A stretch of DNA of 64,000 bases from Leptospira abararensis (GCF_016918735.1 NZ_JAFFPR010000023.1:6820-70819), one strand, 5' to 3'. Positions 9,177-18,880 are shown, numbered from the stretch's first letter. Notes: generated by a model not told the origin, from the sequence alone. Made by a program: numbers and translations.

Positions 9177-10405
9177 AATCCAACTTGGTAACTTAATTGT
9201 TTGGAAATAAGCAGAACCTTCACTAAAAACAATATGAGTATAATCAAAGTTAAGAAGATATACTCTTGTTTTCGGATGGTTTTGTCTTCATTGATGAGAA
9301 GCAAAAGAACAGGGATGGAGAGTGTAAACATTCGCGATACGTTTTCGTAAACTGACCAAAAATGATAGTACCCAGCGGTTCCTATCATAAACATTATCAG
9401 TAAAAAAGAAATACGAAACTCCCAACCCTTACTTACTTTGCCAGTAAAAGGTAAAAATAGTCCAAGAAAAAACAAAACAACAAGAGGGAACCTTGACAAT
9501 AACCGAGCCAAATCTTTCCAACTTGTTCCACTTGCAAGTAAACGCCATATGGATTCCATATAAGAAATAAGACCTTCCAATGGCAAAATAAAGTCTGTGA
9601 GTCGACCAGGTCTCCAGTTAGGAAATCGATATGCCAAATACAAATGCCAACAAACAGGAATGATAAGAACTGACCCTACAACAATGATTCGTTTCCAATC
9701 TTTACGAAAAAGTGCAGCAAGGCCCACGGGAAATAACACAAAAAGTGCAGGTTCTTTGGTTAAAATCGCCAAACTCGATAAAACGATAAAAGGGAGGTAA
9801 TTTTCTTTTACGTAATGATAATAAGCAATGATAAGAATGGATACCATCACCGAATCACTTACCAGTACATAATAACTTCCCAAAGCAAAGGGACTTAAGA
9901 GGTATAAAATGGAGTATGGTTTGGTTTCTTCATCTAAAAGTTTACGTAAATAAAAATAAGATATTAGTGTTAACGCAATATTCCAGAAATACATTCCAAA
10001 GATGGCAGCCGTTTTTCCAAAAAATCCAAATAATGCAATTAACAGAGGATAGCCGATTCTTGGTGCTCGGTAAGATTCATCAAAACCTTTTGGCCAATTT
10101 AAATGGAATTCAGAAAGAGGCCTTGAAAAGTAATAAAAAATTTGGCCATCATAACCTGCGCCCAAATCCCCTGCTTCTCCTTTGAATAGAACTGCTTTTT
10201 CGGGTGTTTCCACCTGGTTTTGTATAGCGAATTCATAACCAAAATTCACCATTGAGCTAGGATTCCATTCGTACTTTTTCCAATACCCTAGAGTGGATAC
10301 ACCCCAGATCAGGAAAAAAAATAAAACGGTGAGCCATTGTTTCGAATTAAAAAATAAAAAAATGGGGGATAAACGTTTTAAGATCATTTGATAACTCCAA
10401 ATCAA
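9173..10405 (-). CDS. Polytopic membrane protein, GT-C glycosyltransferase-like
   Basis: 410 residues with about 9-11 membrane helices. An extracytoplasmic loop between the first and second helices carries acidic and aromatic residues (YDGQIFYYF, about 65-73), as seen in GT-C-type transferases and the cell-surface glycopolymer membrane protein family. It is the last gene of a minus-strand operon with two glycosyltransferases and an epimerase, and its start overlaps the stop of the upstream gene (ATGA). The context suggests transfer or assembly of a lipid-linked sugar. The donor and acceptor cannot be read from the sequence. Confidence 0.6.
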   Translation of the reverse strand: MIWSYQMILKRLSPIFLFFNSKQWLTVLFFFLIWGVSTLGYWKKYEWNPSSMVNFGYEFAIQNQVETPEKAVLFKGEAGDLGAGYDGQIFYYFSRPLSEFHLNWPKGFDESYRAPRIGYPLLIALFGFFGKTAAIFGMYFWNIALTLISYFYLRKLLDEETKPYSILYLLSPFALGSYYVLVSDSVMVSILIIAYYHYVKENYLPFIVLSSLAILTKEPALFVLFPVGLAALFRKDWKRIIVVGSVLIIPVCWHLYLAYRFPNWRPGRLTDFILPLEGLISYMESIWRLLASGTSWKDLARLLSRFPLVVLFFLGLFLPFTGKVSKGWEFRISFLLIMFMIGTAGYYHFWSVYENVSRMFTLSIPVLLLLINEDKTIRKQEYIFLTLIILILFLVKVLLISKQLSYQVGF

Positions 10406-11970
10406 GGATTAGGTAGTAAAATTTTAGGCTCTATCGAATTAGAAAAAATTGAATTATAGAAATGAGCACCTTCATAAGTTAGATGATGTGGATCAAAAAA
10501 GTATCGAACATCACTTACAACATCCGTATGATCGATAAAAGTTTGGCCTCTTGTCTCCAAGTGCGATTTTAAACGTGCGATCCAATCCTTTCTCCATTGT
10601 GAATTTTTATAAAATGCAAATTCAATTGGATTTTCTGGACTCATCACTAAAACAAAAGGAACTTTATGTTGGTAAAAATAATCAGAAATAATTAGTATCC
10701 GGTTGAATTCTAACCAAGGTTCGAAGGAGAGAGTATTTGCATTTTTTTTGGCTTCCCGAACAAAGTGTAACCTCCAAAGTTCATTCCTTGTTCCTGCATC
10801 TCGGATCATTCGCTCAAAGTAGTCAGCCTGAAAATCCGAAATAGTCATTGTCACCAAACGAGTGTCATCCCAATAACTTCCACGAGAATAAGATCTGTTT
10901 TCCAAGGTTACTTTTTTACAAAAAAAATGAGATAACCGAACACCAACTGACTCATCCCTACCATAACGAATTAGATTCACTTCTTTTGCCGAAGATAACT
11001 CAGACAAAACTTGGATTTGCACCACTGACCATTCTATGGAATTTGGGATCAAGGTGGCCCATTCCAAATCATTCCAACCGGCACGTTCAAAGGTTTTTTC
11101 TATTTCTTGAATAGGTTTTTCTTTCAAAATAGAATTTTGATTCGAATAAAAGCGAAATTTTAACTTTGTTTTAGCTTTTTGAAAAAAGATAGATTCTTTC
11201 GATTTTTTTTCAGAACAAAAAAGAGTTGCCGTTTCTTTTGTCCATCCTTTCGACCAAATCCCTTCTTTCGGTTTTTCACCTTGGTAAAGATGATACTTTC
11301 TTCCACTTCGGAAGTGGTTGTCTATATAAACCTCTATAGGATCCCAAAAGAAAACTCGGAACCGACTCACATAAAATAAAGATTTTGTAGCTAATCTGGA
11401 AATTGTTTTTCTAGGTAACTCTACCCAATGGTCTTTCAAATAGGTATTTGGATAGATAGTTTTTGCAGGATAACGATCTCCAAATTCTTTCACCCATTTG
11501 CCTTCGTTGAACTGGAACTTCCCTTCAATTGGTTCTTGGTATTCCCACTGCAAATCTGCAAAATTATGTATATAAACTACTAAATCTGGATTCGAATCCA
11601 AAAGATTTTCTTTATAATAATAAAGATCCGTCGGAGCCATGGCAACATGGGAAAAAAAAGAATACTTAGTTTTTGAATTTAATCTTTGATTCAATTCATC
11701 CGGTAGAACCGAATACAAAGCAACTGAACTTCCAGTAATGATGGTTCTATGTTCATCTCTCGACGATTGTAATTCTTTTGTTTTATGGATGAAATTATAC
11801 CAAGGAGAGGAATCCCATTCAGTTTCATTGGGAAACATAAAATATAATTCAAAAAAAAGAAGCCGATCTAAAACAAAAATTCCACCTAGCAAACTACAGG
11901 TGACAATAAAAACCTTCCATTTCAAACCGAAACGTAATTTGTCTAAGGGTATTGTGGGATCAGTTTCCAT
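10402..11970 (-). CDS. Membrane-anchored SGNH-like protein of glycan operon
   Basis: 522 residues with one N-terminal membrane helix (about 19-40) and a large extracytoplasmic part. The segment ITGSSVALYS (about 77-86) fits block I of SGNH/DltD-like esterases, and a C-terminal FFDPHHLTYEGAHFY supplies an Asp-x-x-His-like pair (DPHH). This layout resembles O-acyl modification proteins attached to polysaccharide loci. Function as an acyltransferase or esterase is inference. It starts 28 bases inside the end of the GT2 gene and overlaps the next gene by 4 bases. Confidence 0.6.
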   Translation of the reverse strand: METDPTIPLDKLRFGLKWKVFIVTCSLLGGIFVLDRLLFFELYFMFPNETEWDSSPWYNFIHKTKELQSSRDEHRTIITGSSVALYSVLPDELNQRLNSKTKYSFFSHVAMAPTDLYYYKENLLDSNPDLVVYIHNFADLQWEYQEPIEGKFQFNEGKWVKEFGDRYPAKTIYPNTYLKDHWVELPRKTISRLATKSLFYVSRFRVFFWDPIEVYIDNHFRSGRKYHLYQGEKPKEGIWSKGWTKETATLFCSEKKSKESIFFQKAKTKLKFRFYSNQNSILKEKPIQEIEKTFERAGWNDLEWATLIPNSIEWSVVQIQVLSELSSAKEVNLIRYGRDESVGVRLSHFFCKKVTLENRSYSRGSYWDDTRLVTMTISDFQADYFERMIRDAGTRNELWRLHFVREAKKNANTLSFEPWLEFNRILIISDYFYQHKVPFVLVMSPENPIEFAFYKNSQWRKDWIARLKSHLETRGQTFIDHTDVVSDVRYFFDPHHLTYEGAHFYNSIFSNSIEPKILLPNP

Positions 11971-12665
11971 TTTCGTAACAAAAGTTTTTTGGCAAATTGA
12001 ATAGCTAGTTTCAAAACCTTACGATTGAAACTACTATTCGAAAAAATATAACGAATTGGTAATTCTTTTATGGAACCATCATTGTTTGCAACAATCGATA
12101 GAGCTTCCATATGAAAATCAAAGGCAACCGACTCTAATGGGTACTCTGCAATTTTTTGAAACATAGGCTTTGAATAACGTCTGTACCCGCTAGTGCAATC
12201 TCGTAAATTTGCGCCAAAAAGATTGAACACACCTTTTGACAAACAATAGTTCATCACCTTAGCAGCAAGCCAGGAAATAAACTTACGATAGATTGGAACA
12301 TTTACCGTAGATGTTCTGGAACCGATGACTAAATCACAATTGGGAAAAGTTTGAAACTCTTTTAGATAACCTGCGTCATGCGATAATCCAGCATCCATTG
12401 TGATGACCCAGTCATATCCTTTTTCCACAGCATACTTCATTCCATCTTGGATTCCCTTTGGGATATGAGTATTTTTCTCATGCCGAATGACATGGAGACG
12501 TTTCCCAAATTCTTTCTGTAGTTTTGCCAAAATGGTAGGTGTGGCATCTTTACTGGCATCATCCGTTACAGAAACATCTGCAAACGCAATTGCCCCTCGA
12601 ACCACTTCTTCAATGGTTGCGGCTTCATTATACGCCGGGATGATGACCAGTGTTTTGTTAGACAT
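11943..12665 (-). CDS. Glycosyltransferase family 2 (DPM1-like)
   Basis: 240 residues from the ATG at 12665, which sits just after the stop of the upstream epimerase; a further upstream ATG lies inside that gene. The N-terminus VIIPAYNEAATIEEVV is the GT2 nucleotide-sugar motif. It is followed by VTDDASKDAT and the metal-binding segment WVITMDAGLSHD at about residues 84-95. This is a dolichyl-phosphate-mannose-synthase-like enzyme that moves a sugar from an NDP donor to a lipid or glycan. Cytoplasmic face; no C-terminal membrane helices. Confidence 0.85.
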   Translation of the reverse strand: MSNKTLVIIPAYNEAATIEEVVRGAIAFADVSVTDDASKDATPTILAKLQKEFGKRLHVIRHEKNTHIPKGIQDGMKYAVEKGYDWVITMDAGLSHDAGYLKEFQTFPNCDLVIGSRTSTVNVPIYRKFISWLAAKVMNYCLSKGVFNLFGANLRDCTSGYRRYSKPMFQKIAEYPLESVAFDFHMEALSIVANNDGSIKELPIRYIFSNSSFNRKVLKLAIQFAKKLLLRKWKLIPQYP

Positions 12666-12666
12666 T

Positions 12667-13707
12667 CTACTTCCCAGCGATATTGAAAACGTCTTTGTTC
12701 GCTTCAATCCATTTGATCAGTCTTGTCACACCCTCTTTTGGCAAAATTTTTGGATTGAATCCGAATTTTTTTGCTTCTTTGATATCGCAGATAAAGTAAC
12801 GCATGTCACCCGGTCTTTCCACCTCAAAAAGAATTTCTTGTTTTTTGCCTAGAATTTCGCCAATCAGATGGATACATTCCAAAAGGGAAATTTTATGAGG
12901 GCTCGCACCACCAATATTATACACACCAGGAATAGGGTTTTTAAAAAATTCTAAATAAGATTTGGCGCCGTCTTCTGCATGTAAGATGTCCCTTGTTTGT
13001 TTTCCAGTTCCAAAAATACGGAGTGGCAATCCAAATACAGAACGAATTGCAAAGTTTGCTACCCAACCATGGTCTTCACCACCAAACTGGCGTTCTCCGT
13101 AAATTCCAGTAAATCGGAAACTAGCGGCTTTTACGCCATACATATCTGTATATGAGCGAACATAGTGTTCGGCACTCATTTTGGATGCATGTAATGGAGA
13201 AATTTGGCCCACCATAGTCGGTTGTTCTACAGAAATTTCTACTGGTTGTCTTTCGTAGGAAGTTTTACCTTCCGTCAAAGTATCGTTAATCGAGTTTCCG
13301 TATACGTGAATGGAAGAAGTATTCACAACAGGGATTTTGTGTTTGCGAGCCGCTTCCATCACATTAAAAGTCCCAATTACATTCGTTGAAAAATCTAACT
13401 CAGGATCCTCCCAGGAAATTGTCATCGCAGGTTGTGCTGCAGTATGAACGATATAATCACAATCCGAAGAACGGTCCATTAAATGTTCTAAGTTTCGGAT
13501 GTCACCTTTCACCATTGTGACACCAATCGATTTCAAATAATTCCAGTTATAATCACGAGTTGCATCCGAACCATATCCAGTCCGTTTTAATTCATATTTG
13601 GTCATGTTATCAAAACTAACAACATCCCAACCTTCTTTACGAAATAATTCACAAACATGGGATCCTAAAAATCCGCATCCACCTGTTACCAATACTTTAT
13701 TCGCCAT
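12667..13707 (-). CDS. NAD-dependent epimerase/dehydratase, tyvelose-epimerase-like
   Basis: 346-residue extended SDR. The Rossmann motif is TGGCGFLG (residues 8-15). Segments such as HTAAQPAMT, VYGN and GEDHGW resemble CDP-tyvelose/paratose 2-epimerases. At the active site the usual YxxxK reads LHASK, so Leu (codon at 13192-13194) stands where the catalytic Tyr normally is; Lys is kept. It either uses altered chemistry or a different general base. It sits between a nucleotidyltransferase/GT2 fusion and a GT2, consistent with making the sugar donor used by this operon. Confidence 0.85.
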   Translation of the reverse strand: MANKVLVTGGCGFLGSHVCELFRKEGWDVVSFDNMTKYELKRTGYGSDATRDYNWNYLKSIGVTMVKGDIRNLEHLMDRSSDCDYIVHTAAQPAMTISWEDPELDFSTNVIGTFNVMEAARKHKIPVVNTSSIHVYGNSINDTLTEGKTSYERQPVEISVEQPTMVGQISPLHASKMSAEHYVRSYTDMYGVKAASFRFTGIYGERQFGGEDHGWVANFAIRSVFGLPLRIFGTGKQTRDILHAEDGAKSYLEFFKNPIPGVYNIGGASPHKISLLECIHLIGEILGKKQEILFEVERPGDMRYFICDIKEAKKFGFNPKILPKEGVTRLIKWIEANKDVFNIAGK

Positions 13708-15172
13708 CGCGATCTTCTCCTAAGTAAAACTTTTTAGATAAAATCAATTTCATTATATGGATTAAATCTGAAATCATATCACGCAACCGGTATTCCACTT
13801 GCCCTACAGGTTTAAAATAAGATACAGGAATTTCAATACAACGCATATGAGACCTAACGATATCAATCATAAGTTCTAAAATAAACTTACGATCTTCTAC
13901 AACCAATTGTGGTTTTACTCTTTCGTATGACTCTCGCCAAATAGAGAAAAACTGGCAATCCACATCAGTAAATCTTGGTTCTTGTCCCCACCAAAACACT
14001 TCTACTATTTTTCCCATAAGTAAATTTATCAAACGATAAAGTGGCCTGAGGTTTGAACCTTGTTCGATCATCTGTCTTGTGGTGCGAGTTCCAATCACCA
14101 TGTCAGAATCTTTCATGTATTCTAACAATTTAGGAAAGTCTTTAGAACGAAATGATCCATCAGGAGAAACCACGACAATGATATCACCTGTTGTATATTC
14201 GATTCCCCTTCTCACTTGTTCTCCAAGTCTTGTGGGATCTCCATCACCGGGAAAAGTATAGGTTTTGACTTTTTCTTTTTTACTGAGAGTCAATGTATCA
14301 TCTGTAGATTCATTATCGATAACTATGATTTCATTAAATTTATCTTTAAAGTCTACGATCACATCGGTGATGGATCTTTCGTTATTGTTTGTTGGGATCA
14401 CTAAACTTGTTTTAAATTTATGGAATAAATCATTTCTTACTTCATACACTGCATGATAGTAATCCTGCATGGAGTTGATATTGAAGTATTCGCAACTTAG
14501 CATAGTTGCATAAACACCGCCCTTGGACTCTTTTGCCATTTTATCGATAACATCCGTTATCTCAATTACTCCTGATTTTGCAGAGGGGGGAGTTTTTTTA
14601 AAAAAATCAAAATACTCTGGAGTGAAAAAATAACTTCCCAATCCTAAAAGTTCATTCGGTGGGTTCTCTGGTTTTTCAACCAGATTTAGTATTTTATCAT
14701 TTTCTAATACTACGGAATAGTTTTTCCGAATTCTCGAGAGTAAGGATGTTTTTACGACCCCGATGGATGCTGCCATTTTTGGGTGTTTGTTTAAAACTTT
14801 TAGAAAAACATCATGATCCGTTCGGTAATAAAATTCATCACCAAGGATCGTGAGAAAAGGTTCGTGAATGGTTTTTTCCAAACTTGCCACATCAGATGCC
14901 AAACCTCTTTGAGTCCAATCAACTGCTTCAATCACTACCTTTGGTAGAACCAAACGAATGTGGTCGATTTCGGCGATGATTTGTTCTTTGAGGTGGCCTA
15001 CCAAAACATAGACCTTTTCGATTCCAAAAGTCTTGACCATTAGTTCCACATTGCGGTGGAGAATGGACTTTCCTTCTATGACGAAGAGAGGTTTTGGAAT
15101 GAAACTGGTTCGGGGATATGCTCGGGTTCCTTTTCCGGCAGCCGCTATGACCCCAATTCTGATCTTTTTCAA
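13697..15172 (-). CDS. Sugar nucleotidyltransferase fused to GT2 glycosyltransferase
   Basis: About 491 residues from a TTG at 15172. The frame stays open to an ATG at 15334, but that would overlap the upstream gene by 128 bases, and the N-terminus from TTG (KKIRIGVIAAAGKGTR) is typical. Residues ~1-255 are a nucleotidyltransferase with the G-x-G-x-R motif and the IPKPL lysine segment. Residues ~270-490 are a GT2 domain (VIPTNNNERS, then VIDNESTDDT). One protein may thus activate a sugar and transfer it, or a linked one. It overlaps the epimerase by 11 bases. Confidence 0.8.
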   Translation of the reverse strand: MKKIRIGVIAAAGKGTRAYPRTSFIPKPLFVIEGKSILHRNVELMVKTFGIEKVYVLVGHLKEQIIAEIDHIRLVLPKVVIEAVDWTQRGLASDVASLEKTIHEPFLTILGDEFYYRTDHDVFLKVLNKHPKMAASIGVVKTSLLSRIRKNYSVVLENDKILNLVEKPENPPNELLGLGSYFFTPEYFDFFKKTPPSAKSGVIEITDVIDKMAKESKGGVYATMLSCEYFNINSMQDYYHAVYEVRNDLFHKFKTSLVIPTNNNERSITDVIVDFKDKFNEIIVIDNESTDDTLTLSKKEKVKTYTFPGDGDPTRLGEQVRRGIEYTTGDIIVVVSPDGSFRSKDFPKLLEYMKDSDMVIGTRTTRQMIEQGSNLRPLYRLINLLMGKIVEVFWWGQEPRFTDVDCQFFSIWRESYERVKPQLVVEDRKFILELMIDIVRSHMRCIEIPVSYFKPVGQVEYRLRDMISDLIHIMKLILSKKFYLGEDRDGE

Positions 15173-15206
15173 TGTAAAAGGAAAGTCTCTGAAACGAACA
15201 CCTGGG

Positions 15207-15854
15207 TCAATTAGAAAAGGTTCGTTTCCACCGATAGAATTGTAAACCTTCCCGGGACTGGTAACCTTGGAATGGCTCCCAACTGCGTTTGGAAGGATTC
15301 CAGGTCCATTCTGGGTTCCTTGTTCCCAGCCCATTCAAATGAAAGCCCCAAATGCCTTCCGTTGTCATCTGTGGCGCTTCAAAAAGGACAGCAACAGAAT
15401 TTCCCACGGTATGTTCTAGGACATAAGATAAAGTCACTTCTTTTCTGGTTCCAAACAGGGATTCAGAAAGGACAAAAAATCCAGAATCTCCCACTCCCAA
15501 CCGAAACTGCAAATGGTCGCAATCGAACCTGCGTAGGAGTGCCATTTTTTTGCCCCAAGTTGCAGCGGCGCGGATTTGACAGGCTTCTGGGATAAGGAGG
15601 AAATCCGTTCCCTCTCTTGTAACTTTGCCGACAAATAAAATCTCTTCCCAGCCACGAGATTTTTGGAACCTAAGCTCCTGGGCGTTATAAAAAGAGTTTC
15701 CCTTTTCTGTAAAAATCTCTATCCCTAATAAAAGGTAGCCATTCTCCGTAGGTAACTTCTCGGAAAAATACAAACCGTCTAGAGACTTTCCAAAGTTTGG
15801 ATTCGTCCAAAAGAAGGTTAGGGAAAAAAGACAGGGTACCAAGAATTTATGCAT
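15207..15854 (-). CDS. Exported hypothetical protein, 215 aa
   Basis: An N-terminal signal peptide (about residues 3-22) is followed by a Trp- and Phe-rich body with alternating short hydrophobic stretches, suggesting a beta-rich periplasmic protein. I do not recognise the family. It is the first gene of the minus-strand glycan operon. Its ATG abuts the ATG of the divergent metallopeptidase gene (ATGCAT at 15849-15854), so the two share one compact control region unless either real start lies further in. Confidence 0.65.
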   Translation of the reverse strand: MHKFLVPCLFSLTFFWTNPNFGKSLDGLYFSEKLPTENGYLLLGIEIFTEKGNSFYNAQELRFQKSRGWEEILFVGKVTREGTDFLLIPEACQIRAAATWGKKMALLRRFDCDHLQFRLGVGDSGFFVLSESLFGTRKEVTLSYVLEHTVGNSVAVLFEAPQMTTEGIWGFHLNGLGTRNPEWTWNPSKRSWEPFQGYQSREGLQFYRWKRTFSN

Positions 15855-17360
15855 TTAAAACGACTGATCCTTTTTCCCTTCTTCTTTTTAACATCATTCA
15901 CATCTTATTGCATTCCGTTCAATCCACAAACAGAAAAAAATGACGACCTAGTTCTACTTCTTGGAACCTATGCACTGATTGGAGCCAATTGTGTGAACGG
16001 AGCTGATCTTTGGGCCAGGGATTTAATCACACAAGCAAGCGTCTGTGTTCCTGTCGATTTAGTTAGTTCTGGAACCAATGTAGAAGTTTATAAAGAAAGA
16101 TCTTTATCCGTAAATTACGATTTAGTTAAGTTTGCTCGAGATTTTGATACCATCACTTATCCTGCACTAATTGCGACCTTTGGTACACCAAGTGACATCG
16201 ATGGAGATGGTAAAGTAAAAATCCTCGTTATGGACATTCGGGATGGTGCTACAGCAAACAGTGCTTACGTGGCTGGATACTTTGATCCCATGAATTATTT
16301 TCCAGACAATTTATTTTCTCGAGTTCGCTCCAACTATGCAGAGGTTCTGTATCTGGATGGGAAGGAACTGATAGCCGCTATTAACCACGACCCCAATGCT
16401 TTTGCTTCCACCGCAGCCCATGAATTCCAACACTTACTACGATACCCAAGAATGCGTGCTGCAAACCAAAACGACGAACTTTGGATTAACGAAGGTACAA
16501 GCGAAGTCGCAAGTGATATTGCAGGATATGGACCACAAATAAGTAGAATGGATTGTTATTCGGGAGTGAATGACTCGCGTTGTGCTGATGGGATCAACGG
16601 AGTATCACTACTCAATTGGGATAGCAGTGGTTCGGACATTCTAAAACAATATTCCTATGCCTATGTATTTATGCGTTATCTCTATGACATCTCTGGAACT
16701 ACAGATACTCAAAGACAAAACTTTTTTAGAGAAACAGTGATCGGTGCTTCTGGTACAAGGGCAAACTCGACAGGGAATCTGATTAATGTTTTTAAAACCT
16801 CTGCCAATTTTGACTCCACCGCATTAGGTTCTCAAAATTCGGATGTATTCTTTCGTTTATTTGCCTTACTCAGTGCCCAAAGTTTTGGGATCACAAACCT
16901 AACTTCAGTAGAACAAGTCAATTCTGATGGTGCCGGATCAACCACGGTCAATTTATCTGCAGCTCTAGTAAAATATCCGTTGTCAACAAGTCTGACAAGA
17001 ATTATCACAAATCCCGTTTCTCCCACTACCTCGAAAGGTACAATCAAACAAGGATCAACAAACTTTTATTATACGAACACGCCGATCATCTCTGCAGCAA
17101 ATTCGCGCAAGAACTATGGGAGGATTGTGACGGCACCGTCGAAAGGAGTATTTTTTTGGGCTGATTCCCCTGCTGGTGTCAATGTTAGCTTCAAGTATAT
17201 ACAAACAAATGAAGAAGGAACCACAATGGTGATTCCTAAAAAACCTCGTTCGTTAAAATCGGTGATCGAAGAAAACCCTAATTCAGGACCAATCCCTATC
17301 TGTGGGATAGAATTTACAGATGATTCGGTTCATACTTCCGAAAGTATTCCAATAGAATAG
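15849..17360 (+). CDS. M30-like (hyicolysin family) zinc metallopeptidase, exported
   Basis: 503 residues with a hydrophobic leader and a possible Leptospira-type lipobox ending at Cys21 (FTSYC). The zinc site is AAHEFQH (HExxH at 191-195), followed by the third ligand in NEGTSE (about 214-219). An acidic DIDGDGK stretch (116-122) ahead of the active site is typical for the M30 group and may bind calcium. Likely a secreted or surface peptidase. Its last 47 bases overlap the convergent DUF1574 gene. Confidence 0.8.
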   Translation: MHLKRLILFPFFFLTSFTSYCIPFNPQTEKNDDLVLLLGTYALIGANCVNGADLWARDLITQASVCVPVDLVSSGTNVEVYKERSLSVNYDLVKFARDFDTITYPALIATFGTPSDIDGDGKVKILVMDIRDGATANSAYVAGYFDPMNYFPDNLFSRVRSNYAEVLYLDGKELIAAINHDPNAFASTAAHEFQHLLRYPRMRAANQNDELWINEGTSEVASDIAGYGPQISRMDCYSGVNDSRCADGINGVSLLNWDSSGSDILKQYSYAYVFMRYLYDISGTTDTQRQNFFRETVIGASGTRANSTGNLINVFKTSANFDSTALGSQNSDVFFRLFALLSAQSFGITNLTSVEQVNSDGAGSTTVNLSAALVKYPLSTSLTRIITNPVSPTTSKGTIKQGSTNFYYTNTPIISAANSRKNYGRIVTAPSKGVFFWADSPAGVNVSFKYIQTNEEGTTMVIPKKPRSLKSVIEENPNSGPIPICGIEFTDDSVHTSESIPIE

Positions 17361-18375
17361 AACGCATCAAACCACGATAACAATCCTTTGCCACATGTCC
17401 ACCATCGGCAAACGCATTACAAGTGTATGATGGATCATTCTTTAGTTTGAGAATGGAAAAATTACGTTTTGCCGTGACTTCGTCAATTTCTTTCTCCCAA
17501 GTTTTGACAAGAGGTTCTTTTTCCATCAAAGTTTCAAAGTCTGGGGAAGAAAGGGGCCAAATAATTACTGTTTTGATTTTTTCAGTCTGCAAACGATTCA
17601 AAATCTTTTCATAAAAACCAAATTGCATAGGACTACGAACATAAGATGCAAATAACCAATCCAAAGTCCTATGGCTTGTCATTTGCAGAGAGTTTGAGTC
17701 CTTTTCCATATAATTGTCTATGGGAGAAAGCCCATTCCCATTATGAGTGAGGATAAAATCGTAAGTAGCCTGATGCATTCCAATGGCATTATCCAAATAA
17801 GGGTTTTTATAGTTCTTCCACATTTGGTCTAGGTAAGGTTTGTAAGTTCCCACAGCAAAAAGTTTGCGACCTATGTAAAAGGACACATGGTCTTTTCCAA
17901 ACAAACTCAAGTTGGAAAGAACATAAGATAGATCAAAACTATAAGTTAGGTTAGAACTTTTGAATACCGAGTTATGGTTAAATTGATTTGGATCGGTTTC
18001 CATGATGACTAGGTCAGGTTTGATCCCCGCATCCAATACCTTCGTAAGTTGGAAGTCGTAATAAGCAGGAGTTGTTACAGCAGAAGAAAGATTATAAATA
18101 TCCCAATCAGGATAAAAAGAAACAAGCTCATCATGATCGAAATAAAGTAGGCGCGAGGATCCCAAAATTAACATGATTTTTTTGGTTTTTGGAGAATGGA
18201 CCCCTGGTTTTTCAGCAATCAGTTTTTCTAAAAAATCTGATTTTGCCTTATAGTTAACAGCCGTTAAATCGATCTTCGTAATTGTCTGAACATAGGGGAT
18301 TCGAAATAGAGAATCAACTAAAAACAGAAATAGTAAAAGGATAAGCGGGTAAAAAAGAAACCGTGCCTTGAGCAT
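17314..18375 (-). CDS. DUF1574 family protein, membrane anchored
   Basis: 353 residues with one N-terminal membrane helix (about 6-24). ILGSSRLLYF (about 70-79) and a late ADGGHV (about 326-331) fit the Ser and Asp-x-x-His blocks of an SGNH-like fold, as in the DUF1574 proteins expanded in Leptospira. Members are often placed near surface glycan genes, and a role in acyl-group transfer is suspected but not shown. Single gene, convergent with the M30-like peptidase. Confidence 0.75.
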   Translation of the reverse strand: MLKARFLFYPLILLLFLFLVDSLFRIPYVQTITKIDLTAVNYKAKSDFLEKLIAEKPGVHSPKTKKIMLILGSSRLLYFDHDELVSFYPDWDIYNLSSAVTTPAYYDFQLTKVLDAGIKPDLVIMETDPNQFNHNSVFKSSNLTYSFDLSYVLSNLSLFGKDHVSFYIGRKLFAVGTYKPYLDQMWKNYKNPYLDNAIGMHQATYDFILTHNGNGLSPIDNYMEKDSNSLQMTSHRTLDWLFASYVRSPMQFGFYEKILNRLQTEKIKTVIIWPLSSPDFETLMEKEPLVKTWEKEIDEVTAKRNFSILKLKNDPSYTCNAFADGGHVAKDCYRGLMRSILLEYFRKYEPNHL

Positions 18376-18425
18376 ATCTGAAAGGAGAAAGGAAATGGAT
18401 TTAATTGTAAAGCGAATTGAGGTGA

Positions 18426-18453
18426 CTCTCCCTTGGTTTCGACCGAGGGAGAG
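18426..18453. terminator. Stable TTCG-loop hairpin between converging or tandem genes
   Basis: CTCTCCCTTGGT and ACCGAGGGAGAG (one G-U pair) enclose a TTCG tetraloop. It lies 7 bases past the stop of the minus-strand gene at 18460-18822. No clear T run follows on either strand, so it may act as a 3'-end stabiliser or weak terminator. Confidence 0.55.
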
Positions 18454-18459
18454 AAAAGT

Positions 18460-18822
18460 TTAAGCGACTTGTGTACGAGCGAGTTTGCGTTTCTTTTTAA
18501 GATTTACAAACCAGTCATCCGCATTACGAACATGACTTACCAGTTTCTTTACATACTCCCGGTTTTCCGGGTTCAAAATCTCGCGTGCTTCTTGAATGAT
18601 TTCTTCCACAGTTTTTACATGAAAAGTAAAATAGCTAGTAAAGAGTTCATAATACTCTCTATCCGTATTCTCCCAATCCTTTGACTGAATGTCAGCGGAA
18701 AACTCAGATAACTGTGATATGTCGATTTCAGGTGTCGCATCAAAATGATTGTTCATCATTGCGATACGGTCTGTTATATCAGTTAATTTCTGGAAATACG
18801 TTTCCAATTCGGGATATTCCAT
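18460..18822 (-). CDS. Small hypothetical helical protein, 120 aa
   Basis: A soluble, charged and mostly helical protein. It has no signal peptide and no recognised motif. The C-terminus is basic (KKKRKLARTQ). A strong ribosome site (GGAGGG, 8 bases before the ATG) supports the start and suggests good expression. It stands alone between a DUF1574 gene and an SRPBCC gene on the same strand. A stable hairpin follows the stop. Confidence 0.7.
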   Translation of the reverse strand: MEYPELETYFQKLTDITDRIAMMNNHFDATPEIDISQLSEFSADIQSKDWENTDREYYELFTSYFTFHVKTVEEIIQEAREILNPENREYVKKLVSHVRNADDWFVNLKKKRKLARTQVA

Positions 18823-18880
18823 CTTCCAACCCTCCTTAACAACCCTTACTTTTACCAGGATTTTAGAAAGGCCTTAGAGA

